From Mactra quadrangularis (lineage: Eukaryota; Mollusca; Bivalvia; Venerida; Mactridae): 64,000 bases of DNA. The stretch spans positions 24,578,468 to 24,642,467 of the forward strand of contig CM046299.1 of the NCBI GenBank assembly GCA_025267735.1, read 5' to 3'. The translations under genes were made by a program, and so were the position numbers. Below the pieces are notes generated by a model that did not search any database, was not told where the DNA came from, and worked only from the letters and a program-made list of their open reading frames with translations. Below, one piece after another: positions 1 to 11,184 of this stretch (position 1 is its first letter; the number at the start of each line of letters is the position of its first letter).

Positions 1-237
1 TTTTGTTCTTCGTTTTGTATTTTTTTGTTTTACATCTATTTCATTCAGTAATTTTGGACATAGAAATAAAACGCTTCAAAACAAACAATGTAAAAATCAC
101 TCAATTTTACTGAATGTGTCGGTTGTGCTACTGTCATCCTCACTTAAAGAGATGCCACCAAATTAACAACAAAGGCTTCTACAAGTTTCATGATACGCAA
201 TTCGCCCATGATTTAAATAAGAAAAAAGAGATAAAAA

Positions 238-314
238 TTACTTTCCGTCGGGATTCGAACCCACAATAAAAAGATTTGTAGTCTGACCGTCTCCCCACTC
301 GGCCACATATACTA
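238..314 (-). repeat. tRNA-derived element (SINE head or degenerate tRNA)
   Basis: Read on the minus strand, the stretch begins with an A-box-like GTGGCCGAGTGG and ends with a good B box, GGGTTCGAATCCC, in the spacing of a polymerase III internal promoter. The T-stem pairs poorly and no convincing acceptor stem closes, so a tRNA-derived SINE head is more likely than a working tRNA gene. A related segment with GATTTGTAGTC downstream of the B box occurs near 29.6 and 29.92 kb. Confidence 0.5.
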
Positions 315-496
315 CGATACTTTTTGCAAATAAGATATAATACATAAGTGTTATGTGCTGACAATACGCTGTACGTGAATTACCGAAATTAACCGAGTAC
401 AAAATATACCGTGTAATGTGACGTTTTAATTTATGCAATCGGACAGTTCAATATAATCGTACAATAGACGTGTATTGAAATTTCGTACCTTTTTAA

Positions 497-2060
497 TTGG
501 GATTGGAGAATTTCTCGACCAAATGGCGAGTTCAATTGGTACATGTAATTGTAACTGCGATATTTCTGTTCGTCTTTGCCAAATTCGTACCCATTAAGAA
601 AAGGGAACAGAAAATCAAGTTAAATAGGGATTTCCATTCGCACCTAAATTTCGTAAATACTATTGGGTGCGAAAATTTTAAGAACGATTTGGAATGGGCG
701 AATCGAAATATTCTTATTCGTCCTTTAATTTCTCGAAGACGAACAAAAATGCAGGTATTCGACCTCCAAACTTCAAAACCTCCATACAGTATTTGGAAGA
801 GATTTTTAATTCACAGAAATTTCGTACCTCAGGATGCCAGTATTGTAAGGACTAATATGGGAGTTCTTAGATTGTTGAAACAAAATATTTCTATTCGTAC
901 TTCTAATTTCTCGCACGTTTATTGTCCTTTAGTTGTTCGCATCCTGATCAAGTTGTTACGAATATTTTTGGATGAACAAGAAATATCGTCTTCCGGTCTT
1001 GAAACTTGGATGCCTATTAATTGGGTGCAGACGAATTGAAATATTCCTTTTTATTTCTCTCGCCGTCAGAAGGTACTAATACTTAACGACGCCATTATGC
1101 CTAAAACTTTTTCGCCCCTTCATTTCCCCACCTTAAGTAATTACTAATACTTGCGATCAACTGATATATCGCCACTCGGCCTCAAATCTGGACTGACATG
1201 AATTTGGTACCTGAATTCAGGCGAAAATACTGCAATTCTGCCTCTAAATTTTGAACCTCTTAATCTGGTTTTACATTTCTATGGGGGAATTGAAATTTTC
1301 CCATTCGTCATTTAATTGCCGCTCCCTTATCAACGAGGTACGAAATTTCTATGGGCGAATCGTAAATCCCAATCTGAATCGTAAATCCCAAACTGTCGTC
1401 TTTTTTTTATAAGTGGGTACGGACTTTTTTAGTGACGAGCAGAAATTATTCGTGCTCATTGAAGGTGCGAGAAATAGAACGAATATGAATATCTCTAGAA
1501 ACTTCGTACCTAATAAAATAGGGATTGGAAAATTTTGAGACTGAATGGCATTCGTAACCACTTAATTGGTGTAAAAACCACTTGAGAACAAAATGCGATA
1601 TTTCCGTTCACCCTTACAAAATTCGTACCCACTTAGTAGGCAAAATATTCAGATGAATATGGGTTTTTTATTTGCACCTTCGTACTCTTCTTCGTACATA
1701 TTTACGTAGAATGCGAGAATTTAAAGGATGAATGGGAATGTTTTGGTTTTGTCGCACTATGATCGTCCTTCAATTTTTTTGCACACTTATCAAGTTAATA
1801 TTAGATGCTTATTCTTGCGGTCGAACTGATATATCGCCGTTCGGCCTCAAAATTTTCGAACTGCTATGAATTTGGTACCAAAATTCTACAGGTGAACAGA
1901 TTGCAATTCGGCCTCTAAATTTTCGAACCTCTTAATTTGGTTTGACATTTCTATAGGCGAAATGAAATTTTCTTATTCGTCATTTAATAACCAGTCCCTT
2001 ATCAATTGATAAGGAATGACATTTCTATGGGCAAATCGTAAATCCCAATCTGTCCTCCTT
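497..2060. repeat. Diverged two-copy large direct duplication
   Basis: About 500-1380 and 1520-2060 are two diverged copies of one sequence. Matching landmarks are 'gggattgga(g/a)aatttt' at about 500 and 1520, 'gcgatatttc(t/c)gttc' at about 558 and 1598, 'ctgatatatcgcc' at about 1162 and 1826, 'acctcttaatttgg' at about 1255 and 1928, and 'atcgtaaatcccaatctg' at about 1366 and 2035. The second copy lacks several hundred bases of the first. A 180-codon open frame at 497-1039 sits in this repeat. It has no recognisable domain and is not kept open in the second copy, so I treat it as chance. No gene is supported here. Confidence 0.65.
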
Positions 2061-2099
2061 TTCTTGCCCAAAGTGGGTAGGAATTCTAAGGGACGAAGA

Positions 2100-3490
2100 G
2101 AAATACAGGTTATTGGCCGACTTTTAGTGGTCTTTGGTCCAAGCTCACGGAATTTTCCTAGAGTAGCCAGGTGATAGCCCAAGGTCAGACCTCTCGCGTG
2201 GTATACGCCAGTACCCGGCGAAATCGCTTTAATTCGAGATTTGAGCCCTGAAACATGGCCCATCTTGAGTACTGATTTTATACACAAACCGTAAAATTTA
2301 TACACAAAACGTAAAAAACGACTAATTGGTCTTTGGCCCAAGCCCACGGATTTTGTCCAGGGTAGCCAATATGCCCACGTGATAGCTTTAGGTCAGACCT
2401 CTAGCGTGGTATACGCCAGTATCCGGCTAAATCACTTTAACTCGCGATTCGAGCCCTGAAACTCGGCCCATCTGAGTGCTGATTCTATTCACAAAACGTA
2501 AAGTACCGACTTTTAGTGGTTTTTGGACCAAACCCACAGAATTTTCCCAGGGTAGCCACTATGCCTAGGTGATAGCCATTTGTCAGACCTCTCGCGTGGT
2601 ATATGTCAGTACCGGCGAATTTGCTTTAAATCGAGATTCTAGCTCTGAAACATGGCCCATCTGAGTGCTTATTTTATAAACAAAACGTGAAGTACCGACA
2701 TTTTGTGGTCTTCGGCCCAAGCCCACGGAATTATTCCAGGGTAGCCACTTTGCCCACGTGATAGCCTTAGGTCAGATCTCTTGCGTGGTATACGCCAGTA
2801 TCCGGCGAAATCGCTTTAATTCGAGGTTCGAGCCCTGAAACATGGCCCATCTGAGTGCTTATTTTATAAACAAAACGTAAAGTACCGACATTTAGTGGTC
2901 TTCGGCCCAAGCCCAAGGAATATTCCCAGTGTAGCCATTATGCCCACGTGATAGCCTTAGGTCAGACCTCGTGCGTGGTTTACTCCAGTACCCGGTGAAA
3001 TCGCTTTAATTCGAGATTCCAGCTTTGAAACTCGACCAACCTGAGTGCTGAATTTATACACAAAACAAAAAGTTCCTACTTTTAGTGGTCTTTGACCCAA
3101 ACTCAAAGAATTTTCCTAGGGTAGCCACTATGCCCACGTGATAGCCCTAGGTCAGACCTCTCGCGTGGTGTACGCCAGTACCCGGCGAAATCGCTTTAAC
3201 TCGAGATTCGAGCCTAAAACATGGCCCATCTGAGTGCTGATTTTTATACACAAAACGTGAGGTACCGACATTTAAGTGGTCTTTGGTCCAAACACACGGA
3301 ATTTTCCAAGTGTAGCCACTATGCCCACGTGATAGCTAAGGTCAGACACCTCGCGTGGTATACGCCAGTACCTGGCGAAATTGTTGAATTCGAGATTCGA
3401 GCCTGAATCATGGCCCTTCTGAGTGCCGATTTTATACTCAAAACACATAAATGTACATGTAATACCGACTAGTGGCCTTAGGCCGGACAA
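2100..3490. repeat. ~190-bp tandem satellite, about 7 copies
   Basis: The landmark 'gtggtcttyggyccaa' recurs at about 2131, 2330, 2520, 2709, 2899, 3089 and 3280, a period of 189-199 bases, with a partial unit ending near 3490. Every unit carries 'gcccacgtgatagcc', 'gcgtggtatacgccagta', 'cccggcgaaatcgcttta' and a B-box-like 'gattcgagccctgaaa'. Units are roughly 85-90% alike by eye. Open frames at 1973-2347 and 3221-3490 cross unit boundaries and are by-products of the repeat. Confidence 0.9.
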
Positions 3491-3699
3491 ATGGACTTGC
3501 CATGTTAAATAGCTTGTAAATGTATGCCGTTTTAGGCCTAAATTATTATTTCAAGCATTATTTTCTAGTGTTTCAGTTTCTCGTGTATCGTATCAAAGGT
3601 TTTCCAACTTTCAAATGTTTTGAATTGACTTTAAAAACACTCACGATGATATGAGTCAGTAGTCTCCATAGGTCTTCAATTAGGCATGCCTGATCGACA

Positions 3700-5262
3700 T
3701 AGAGCTCTAAAGGCTGTCTGTGCAAAAGCTCCCCCTAAGATAAGAGCTTTATAGGCTCTCTGTACAAAAGCTCCCTCTTAGAGCTATATAGGCTCTCTGT
3801 ACAAGAGCTTCCCCTAAGAACTATATAGGCTCTCTGTACAAGAGCTTCCCCTGAGAGCTATATAGGCTCTCTGTACAAGAGCTTCTCCTGAGAGCTATAT
3901 AGGCTCTCTGTACAAGAGCCCACTCTTAGATGCTCTAAAGGCTCTCTGTACAAGAGCCCCCTCTTAGACCTCTATAGGCTCTCTGTACAAGAGCTTCCCC
4001 TGAGAGCTATATAGGCTCTCTGAACAAGAGCTTCCCCTAAGAGCTATATAGGCTCTCTGTACAAGAGCTTCCCCTGAGAGCTATATAGGCTCTCTGTACA
4101 AGAGCCTCCTCTTAGACCTCTATAGGCTCTCTGTACAAGAGCTCCCCCTGAGAGCTATATAGGCTCTCTGTACAAGAGCCTCCTCTTAGAGGCTCTATAG
4201 GCTCTCTTTACAAGAGCTCCCCCTGAGAGCTATATAGGCTCTCTGTACAAGAGCTCCCCCCTGAGAGCTATATAGACTCTCTGTACAAGAGCTCCCCCCT
4301 GAGAGCTATATAGGCTCTCTGTACAAGAGCCTCCTCTTAGAGGCTCTATAGGCTCTCTGTACAAGATCTCGCCCTGAGAGCTATATAGGCTCTCTGTACA
4401 AGAGCTCCCCCAGAGAGCTATATAGACTCTCTGTACAAGAGCTTCCCCTGAGATATATATGCTCTCTGTACAAGAGCTCCCTCTTAGAACTCTATAGGCT
4501 CTCTGTACAAGAGCTTCCCCTGAGAGCTATATAGGCTCTCTGTACAAGAGTTTCCTCTTAGAGCTATAGGCCCCCTATACAAGAGCTTCCCTTTAGAGCT
4601 ATATAGGCTCTCTGTACAAGATCCCCTTTAGAGTTCTATAGGCTCTCTGTACAAGATCTCGCCCTGAGAGCTATATAGGCTCTCTGTACAAGAGCTCCCC
4701 CTGAGAGCTATATAGGCTCTCTGTACAAGAGCTCCCCCTGAGAGCTATATAAGCTCTCTGTACAAGAGTTTCTCATAAAGCTATATAGGCTTTCTGTACA
4801 AGAGCTCCACCTTAGCACTATAGGCTCTCTGTACAAGAGCTCCCCTTAGAGCTTTAGGCTCTCTGTTCATGAGCTCCCCCTTAGAACTATTTAGGCTTAC
4901 TGTCCAAGAGCTCCCCTAAGAGCTCTATTGGCTCTCTGCACATGAACTCCCCTTAGTGTTCTTAAGGCTCTGTGTCCATGAGCTCCCCCTTAGAGCTATA
5001 TAGGCTCTGTCAATGAGCTTCCCATTGGAGCTCTAAAGGCTCTCTGTAGAAGAACTCCCTCTTAGAGCTATATAGGCTCTCTGTCAATGAGCTACCCCTT
5101 AGAGATTTATAGGCTCTCTGAAGAAGTACAGGTTCTGTGTCCATGAGCTCCCTTAGAGCTTTATAGGCATTCTGTAGAAGTACTCCCTCTTAGAGCTATG
5201 CAGGCTTTTTGTCAATGAGCTCCCCCTTACCGTTTTATAGGCTCTTTGTCCAAGAGCTCCTC
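3700..5262. repeat. 38-bp minisatellite of near-palindromic units, about 41 copies
   Basis: The core 'gctatataggctctctg' followed by 'tacaagagctccccctgaga' repeats about every 38 bases (for example cores at 4161 and 4199). Each unit holds two overlapping imperfect palindromes: AGAGC-TATATA-GGCTCT and GCTCTC-TGTACA-AGAGC. Central copies (about 3780-4740) are homogeneous. Copies after 4780 are degenerate, as expected when unequal exchange homogenises the middle of an array. Confidence 0.95.
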
Positions 5263-5265
5263 AAA

Positions 5266-6145
5266 TGGTTAGAATTCCTTCAGTATCATATTATTCTATT
5301 TTTTTCTGTATCAACCATGTTTTGATAGTGTAGGAGTCTATAGATGTAAAAGTGATGAACAGAGGTTGATTTCTCACCATTAACTTGCTGAATTTAGGGT
5401 TCCTTCTCATATTGCTAACCAGCATCATATTAGCCTAGGACTAAGTTTAGGAAGCCGTAGTCATGAAGTAAGATGTGGAATGGTGCAAAATAGAAAGCAA
5501 TACATGTACATGCATGATCAACAGAACATACATAAAAATATAAAACAAGATGAGAAATGTATCAGAGCATCATTATTGTTCTGTAAGTCCACTTGAAATA
5601 GTGGTGTACAGAGATAAAATTGCCACAGAAGGTTATCTTTTCTCTTTGCCTTTCTATGGCAGCACTTCGACATTATAGGCACTGGAACACAAAGAGCAGT
5701 TACATGAATACATTTACGGCATCTTACAAGGAATAATTATATACATGTAATGACTAAAAGGTAAATTTAGAAAAATAATAAAGAACGACAACATAAATAT
5801 AATGTAAATGTAATTTTATTGAACATTAAAATCATTTAACAAATTAATTTAGACAAAAAATGAGTGTCTGTAAAGGCAAAAGTGTTTTCATATTTCCAGA
5901 CATAGACAGAACAGCTAAGTATTGAGTCATAAGTTTGATTTTACATGGTCAATATTCAGTGCCATCCATAATAATCTTTACACTTAAGTAAATGTGTAAA
6001 TGTCTGATTAGTTTTTGATTTTTTACAAGTGCTTCAGAAATTAAAAACAAAACTTTTAATACATGTGCATGTATAACAATAGCAGCAGTATCAAGTATTA
6101 TAACTCTTCTTTAAAATGTTTCAATCTATTATAACTTTCCCAATA
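5266..6145. other. AT-rich intergenic DNA, no gene seen
   Basis: No exon-like or RNA-gene signal was found. The segment at 5961-5988 (agtgccatccataat…acactt) is the inverted counterpart of 12693-12722, and a third copy lies at about 16640-16668. This suggests the inverted-repeat element that follows sits in, or carries, a further dispersed repeat at its edges. Confidence 0.5.
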
Positions 6146-6424
6146 GTAGAGCAGCAAAGTGTCATATTTTGAATTTCACAGGACCACAAAAAGTCACAAA
6201 ACGAGTCATATACCAAACTGTTCGGGACAGTCTGAAGTTTATCAGACTGCCGGCATAAAATAAAAAAATTTGGTGCGGGCCCGGAAATCCAAGATGGCGT
6301 CCAAAATGGCCGCCATTTCGGCTGGTAGTAGGCTTATAAGAAAAACCTTGTGTGGCATTTATATTATTTTAAAAGATGCCAAAGAAACATTGAAAAGCTT
6401 TTGTACATGAAAAGTACCAAAAAA

Positions 6425-7560
6425 TAATGTAAGTTGGATTTCGCTCAAGGTCATCTTCAAGGTCAAATTCAAGGTCAAAGGTCAAATTTCCCGAAAATTT
6501 CACCAATTGACCTCATTACTTCTTTTATATTTTCAAAACAGCATGCTATAGAATGTGATTTACAACATAAATAGATTGTACAATGTATGCCCTTTACAAA
6601 TTTATTCATTGTAGGCAAAAATATTTGGTTGCCATGGAGATTTACAGGCAATTTTAAAATATCCAATATGGCCGCTATTTTACTCTGTATCAGGCTTACT
6701 CTTATGTCATAATTATCATTTTATGTTTATTATTGAAATAACTGCGAAAGAAACCTGGTACAGCTTTAGTAAATAAGTGTTTTTAATTTTTGATGGTTGG
6801 GTTTTATCCAAGGTCATTATCAAGGTCAAATTGAAGGTCAAGGTCAAAAAGCCCAAAAATATCAAGTTTTCCTCAAAATTTTCAATATTTATTCAAAACT
6901 GTATGATATGGAATATGATTTACAACATTTTCTACAATGTATACCCTTTACAAATTTTTCATTTTTTATCAAAATACTTGGTTGCCATGGAGATACAGGA
7001 ACAATTCTAAACCATCAAATATGGCCGCTATATCACTCTGTATCAGCTTATTTTAAAGTCACGGCATTGTATGTATATTATTGAAATGTCTGCAAAAGAA
7101 ACCTAGTACAGCTTTAGAAAATGAGAGTTGTTATTTTTTATTGGTTGGGTTTCATTCAAGGTCATTTATCAAGGTCGTATTCAAGGTCAAGAGGACAAAA
7201 AATACCAAATTTTCCGCAGAATTTTTATATTCATTCAAAACTGCATGATATCATATGAAATATGATTTACAACATTATTTTTTTCCACAATGTATATCCT
7301 TTACGATTTATTCATTTGGTATAAAAATACCTGGTTGCCATGGAGATACAGAAACAATTCTAAAATATCAAATATGGCCGCTATTTTACTCTGTATCAGC
7401 TTATTTTAAAGTCATAGCATTGTAGGTATATTATTGAAATAACTGAGTAAGAAACCTTATACAGCTTAAGTAAATGCAAAGTACATCATCAATTTAGTTA
7501 GTTTGGATTCATTCAAGTTCATTAAAAAGATCAAACTCAAGGTCAAATGTGAAAAATGAC
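6425..7560 (+). repeat. Left-arm array of ~355-bp subrepeats with AAGGTCA clusters
   Basis: Four direct units start near 6446, 6809, 7157 and 7513 (spacing 348-363). Each opens with a run of AAGGTCA half-sites, continues with 'ggttgccatggagat' and 'atatggccgctat', and ends 'agaaacctggtacagctttag'. The open frames at 6777-7084 lie entirely inside these units and resemble no protein I know. Confidence 0.85.
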
Positions 7561-8589
7561 CCATTTCCCCAATTGCTTTTATAACTTTTTATCAGTTCAA
7601 AACTGATTTACATAGAATGTGATTCAAATTACAAATTGTTTCTACAGTACATACACTTTCCATTTTTCAATGATTTATCCAGATAATAATAATATCAGTA
7701 TTTTATTCAAAGTTATAAGTAAGTTGTGATATCTAAATGATGGAGAAATCACAACTAAACACGTATTATTTGGTATCATATTATGTATGTAGGTTTTTAT
7801 TATGTACGTACATGTAGTTGCAAATATTAGTACATTTATACATATTAACATACTCAATCAGGGTGTTTATAGTTATTGCAAATGGTCAACATTTTAGTTT
7901 CTTATATCTGCTAGTTACTCAGGTTAAAATCAACATATTCAAAACATAATGTTAAGTTTGGTTTATAAATATGTTGACAATGGCATTGTACATTTTTAAT
8001 CATTTGCAATAAAAAAAGTGAACATGTTTTTACAACAGTTCATTTCAATTTTTAACACTTGCCATGCAGTCACATGCTGCTGTACATAGTTGTTGAAAGA
8101 TAAACAAAAACAATTTACTTAACAACTGCAATTACATTCAAGATCACTAATTAACTCCAGAGGAACTGCAGGTTTGGTCATAAATATTGGAATAGCTAAA
8201 GATAAGTCATTATCTATAGTGTAACCCAGTGTTGTTAAAGTTGGTAAGGTGTATCTGGCAATCAATGCATTTTCAAAATGAGCAATTGAAATAGACATCT
8301 TTGTAAGAGATCAAGAAAACTATCATTTGTTGAATCAGTCAACAAGGTTTTACATTTTTATTTTTAATCAACTCTTCGGCCCGTTAGACATTGAGATTAG
8401 TTTTTATAACGTTTACCAACAAACTGAGTACATGAAGAAATCTGACTGCAGGTAAATTCAGTTATATCTCCTAGCTGTAGATGTAGCTGCTCAGTAGATA
8501 ATGTACGTGCAATGCTTGAAACATGTATATTATACGGTCAAATTAGTTTGGACAGACTTTCTACCTGTGTGGAAGGGTATATATGATAT

Positions 8590-10981
8590 CCTAATATCAT
8601 AATAATGATGTAATATCATCATCATCATATCCTGAGTTTATTTGTCATCTGCTGCGGGTGTCCCAGATACTGAGGTAGGCAGCAGGCGGCTTGAACGTCT
8701 AACACCAGCTCTCCATCCGTCCCTATTGTGTGGACTGGTATTGCCCATACCACATACACTTAAATCGGTCTTGATGCAATCAGACCAAGATTATCTAGGT
8801 CTTCTACGCCCACGGGCCCTTGGAATATCCATGTTCATAATGGTGTTTGTACAATTGTTACGAGAAGCTTGACCAAACCACCAAACGCGTTTGGTACGAA
8901 GAGCTATGGCTATCTCTTGAATTCCTAATTTGGTGTACAGAGAATCTGTGGTGACATTATCATTAGGCTTAACACCGCAGATCCAACGGACCATGGCTCT
9001 ATCATTACGTTGTAATCGATGTAGGTCTGAAGTGGATGGCCCCAGAATTCACTGCCATGAAAGAGTGTAGACCGGACACAGGCATTGAAGACTTTTCCTC
9101 GAGTACAAAGAGATATATGTCTTGAAGTCATGATTGGTAGAAGCTTTCTGAATTTTCCCCTGGCTATACGACATCTGGTGATAATGGCGAGCTTGCAGCC
9201 TCCACCAGCGCAAAGCATATCACCCAGGTAACAGAAACTTGGTTCAACATCAAGGACTGTTCCATCGACATCCACTTGTGTACAAGGACTACCATCTATA
9301 GGACGAGACAGCCCACAACATCTTGGGCACACATAAAGTGGGTTGGCATGAAGTGGACCTTTGATGGCACTACACTTCTTGTGTACCCATAGCCCGCACT
9401 GAGAACACTGGATAGCGTTACTCCCAACTCCACTTCGACACACCGCACAAGGGAAGTCTCCACTATCTTGTAGAAGATCAAGACCTGGCCTCGAGATCAT
9501 GAATTTGGTTTTCTTCATGTTTACCCTCAGTCCTCTTTCCTCCAAACCACTCTTCCATGCCTTGAGCTTGTTGATGCACTCTTCAAGTGAATCCGCAACC
9601 AGTGCCAGGTCATCAGCGTAGAGTAATTCCCATGGCACACCAGTACGAAAAGCACGAGATAAAGCTTCTAGTACGAGGATAAAAAGAAAAGGACTGAGAA
9701 AAGATCCCTGGTGAACACCAACTCTCACCTCAAACTCTTCACTGTACCTTCCATTAACCCTGACACGACTCCTGGCATCAGAGTACATACCCTGGACGAC
9801 ACGTACAGCCCACTCTTCTACACCAAGGTCTCTCAGTGCCCACCACAGAACTTTCCGGGGTACTCGGTCGAATGCCTTTTCTAGATCAACAAAGGCAAAA
9901 TACAATGGCTTATTTGCAGCCATGTGTTTTTCTCGAAGCTGACGAAGTATGAATATGGCGTCAGAAGTGCCACGACCAGGTACAAACCCAAACTGCATGG
10001 TGTCAATGTCAACCATACCTCGTATATAAGAGTCTAGCACTCGTTCCAACAGCTTCATGGTCTGGTCAGTGAGCTTCAGGCCACGGTAGTTACCACGATC
10101 CAAGGCATCACCTTTACCTTTGTAGAGATTCATTATGTAGCTCTCCTCCCAGTCCTTGGGGACTGTTCCTTCGCGAAAAACAATCTCAGCTAAGTCTCTC
10201 AACAATACCACACCTTCTTCACCTGCAGCTTGCAACATTTCACAGGTGATACCAGATGGCCCAGCAGCTTTACCACACTTCATACTTTTGAGAGCATTGC
10301 AGATTGAATCTAAGGTGACAGGAGGGGGAGGGCCTGCTATAGGAGGAGCTTCTGGGAGCTGATCACAGGGCCACTCATATTCCACGTTCAGTAGTCTGGA
10401 ATAATGTTCTACCCACGCCTTCATTTTGTCCTCATCACACAATGACAACTCGCCGTCATCGTTTCTTACGCACTTCTCACCCACAACATATTGGTTAGTC
10501 TTGTCCATTTGTTTGGCTAACTTGAAGATACTACTGTCATTCGGGGAGATGTTTGCAAATGTTTCTTTTTCAGCAGCTGACTTTGCTGACCAGACACCAT
10601 GCTTGGCTAACCGCTTAGCCTCATTGTAGGCAAGTTTGGCCTTCTTTGCCTCTTCGATCTTGTTAGCTTTATTCAACGATTTATATACTTTGAAGCGCGC
10701 TCTTTTCAGTGAGATCGCATCTTTGACATTGTCATTCCACCACCAGGTTTCACGTTTCCATTGATGGCCTTTGGAGAAACCAAAACTTTTCCCAGCTGCT
10801 TCAAGAAATGGGGACTTAAGTCGAGCCCAAACATCCTCCACAGAAGTCATAGGATCAACACTACGCATTCCTCCATCGGGATTACCTTCACATACTGGAC
10901 TGAAGAGCGGAAGTTCTTGCGGAATAAGATGTAATCAATTTGAGTCCTATGACTGCCTGAGGAATAGGTTATGAAGTTATT
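8590..10981 (-). mobile_element. 5'-truncated non-LTR retrotransposon (LINE) insertion
   Basis: The insertion contains the end of an apurinic-type endonuclease domain, a reverse transcriptase, a PHD-like finger and the LINE C-terminal region. Its 3' side ends in ATG/GAT-rich simple sequence (about 8600-8635). A 10-base match, tatatgatat, flanks it at 8580-8589 and 10982-10991 and is a candidate target-site duplication. The 5' truncation inside the endonuclease is typical of target-primed insertion. The trinucleotide-like tail and C-terminal motif resemble RTE-type elements, but the clade is not certain. Confidence 0.8.
8638..10975 (-). pseudogene. LINE endonuclease/reverse transcriptase ORF, broken
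   Basis: A 647-codon frame runs from 10868 down to 8925. Upstream in another frame, 10975-10868 encodes the last ~35 residues of an endonuclease domain (motif SGSHRTQIDYIL), so the ATG at 10868 is not a true start. Reverse transcriptase motifs are present: KAAGPSGI near residue 200, FVDLEKAFDRVPR near 325, and the catalytic YADD at residues 417-420 (9609-9620). Residues about 474-518 form a C4HC3 PHD-like finger (CAVC…CSQC…HKKC…CPRC). A one-base shift in the C run near 9040 moves the frame. The correct C-terminal frame then continues (motif MVRWICGVK at 8994), meets a TAA at 8791-8793, and after that stop stays open to a terminal TAA at 8638-8640. Missing 5' end, frameshift and nonsense codon make it inactive. 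Confidence 0.88.
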
Positions 10982-11184
10982 TATATGATATTATTAAAAA
11001 AAATAAAACACCTAGTAATATCTTATGTCAATAGATATCTATTCCAGCAATGTTTGTAGATTTCAAAAAGAACATAGGTGAAAAAAGCATGCATGAGTTC
11101 GCCAATAATATAGATGATACTAAACTTTCGAGCAAAGGTGTTTGTTTCAAGTGTTCATTATAAAAATCATTAAGTAGTGATATT

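Noticed and set aside
238..314. Functional tRNA gene on the minus strand
   Set aside because: A and B boxes are present but acceptor and T stems do not pair properly.
497..1039. 180-codon open frame at the left edge
   Set aside because: Lies inside a duplicated repeat, is not open in the second copy and shows no domain or coding-like composition.
1973..3490. Several open frames of 60-124 codons
   Set aside because: They are read through the 190-bp satellite and recur with its period.
3700..5262. CRISPR-like array of short direct repeats
   Set aside because: Units are contiguous 38-mers without unique spacers, and the context is eukaryotic; this is a minisatellite.
6777..7084. Overlapping frames of 77 and 95 codons
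   Set aside because: Translations of the subrepeats in the inverted element; equivalents in other units are broken.
10156..10974. Plus-strand frames opposite the LINE
   Set aside because: Antisense shadows of the reverse-transcriptase ORF.
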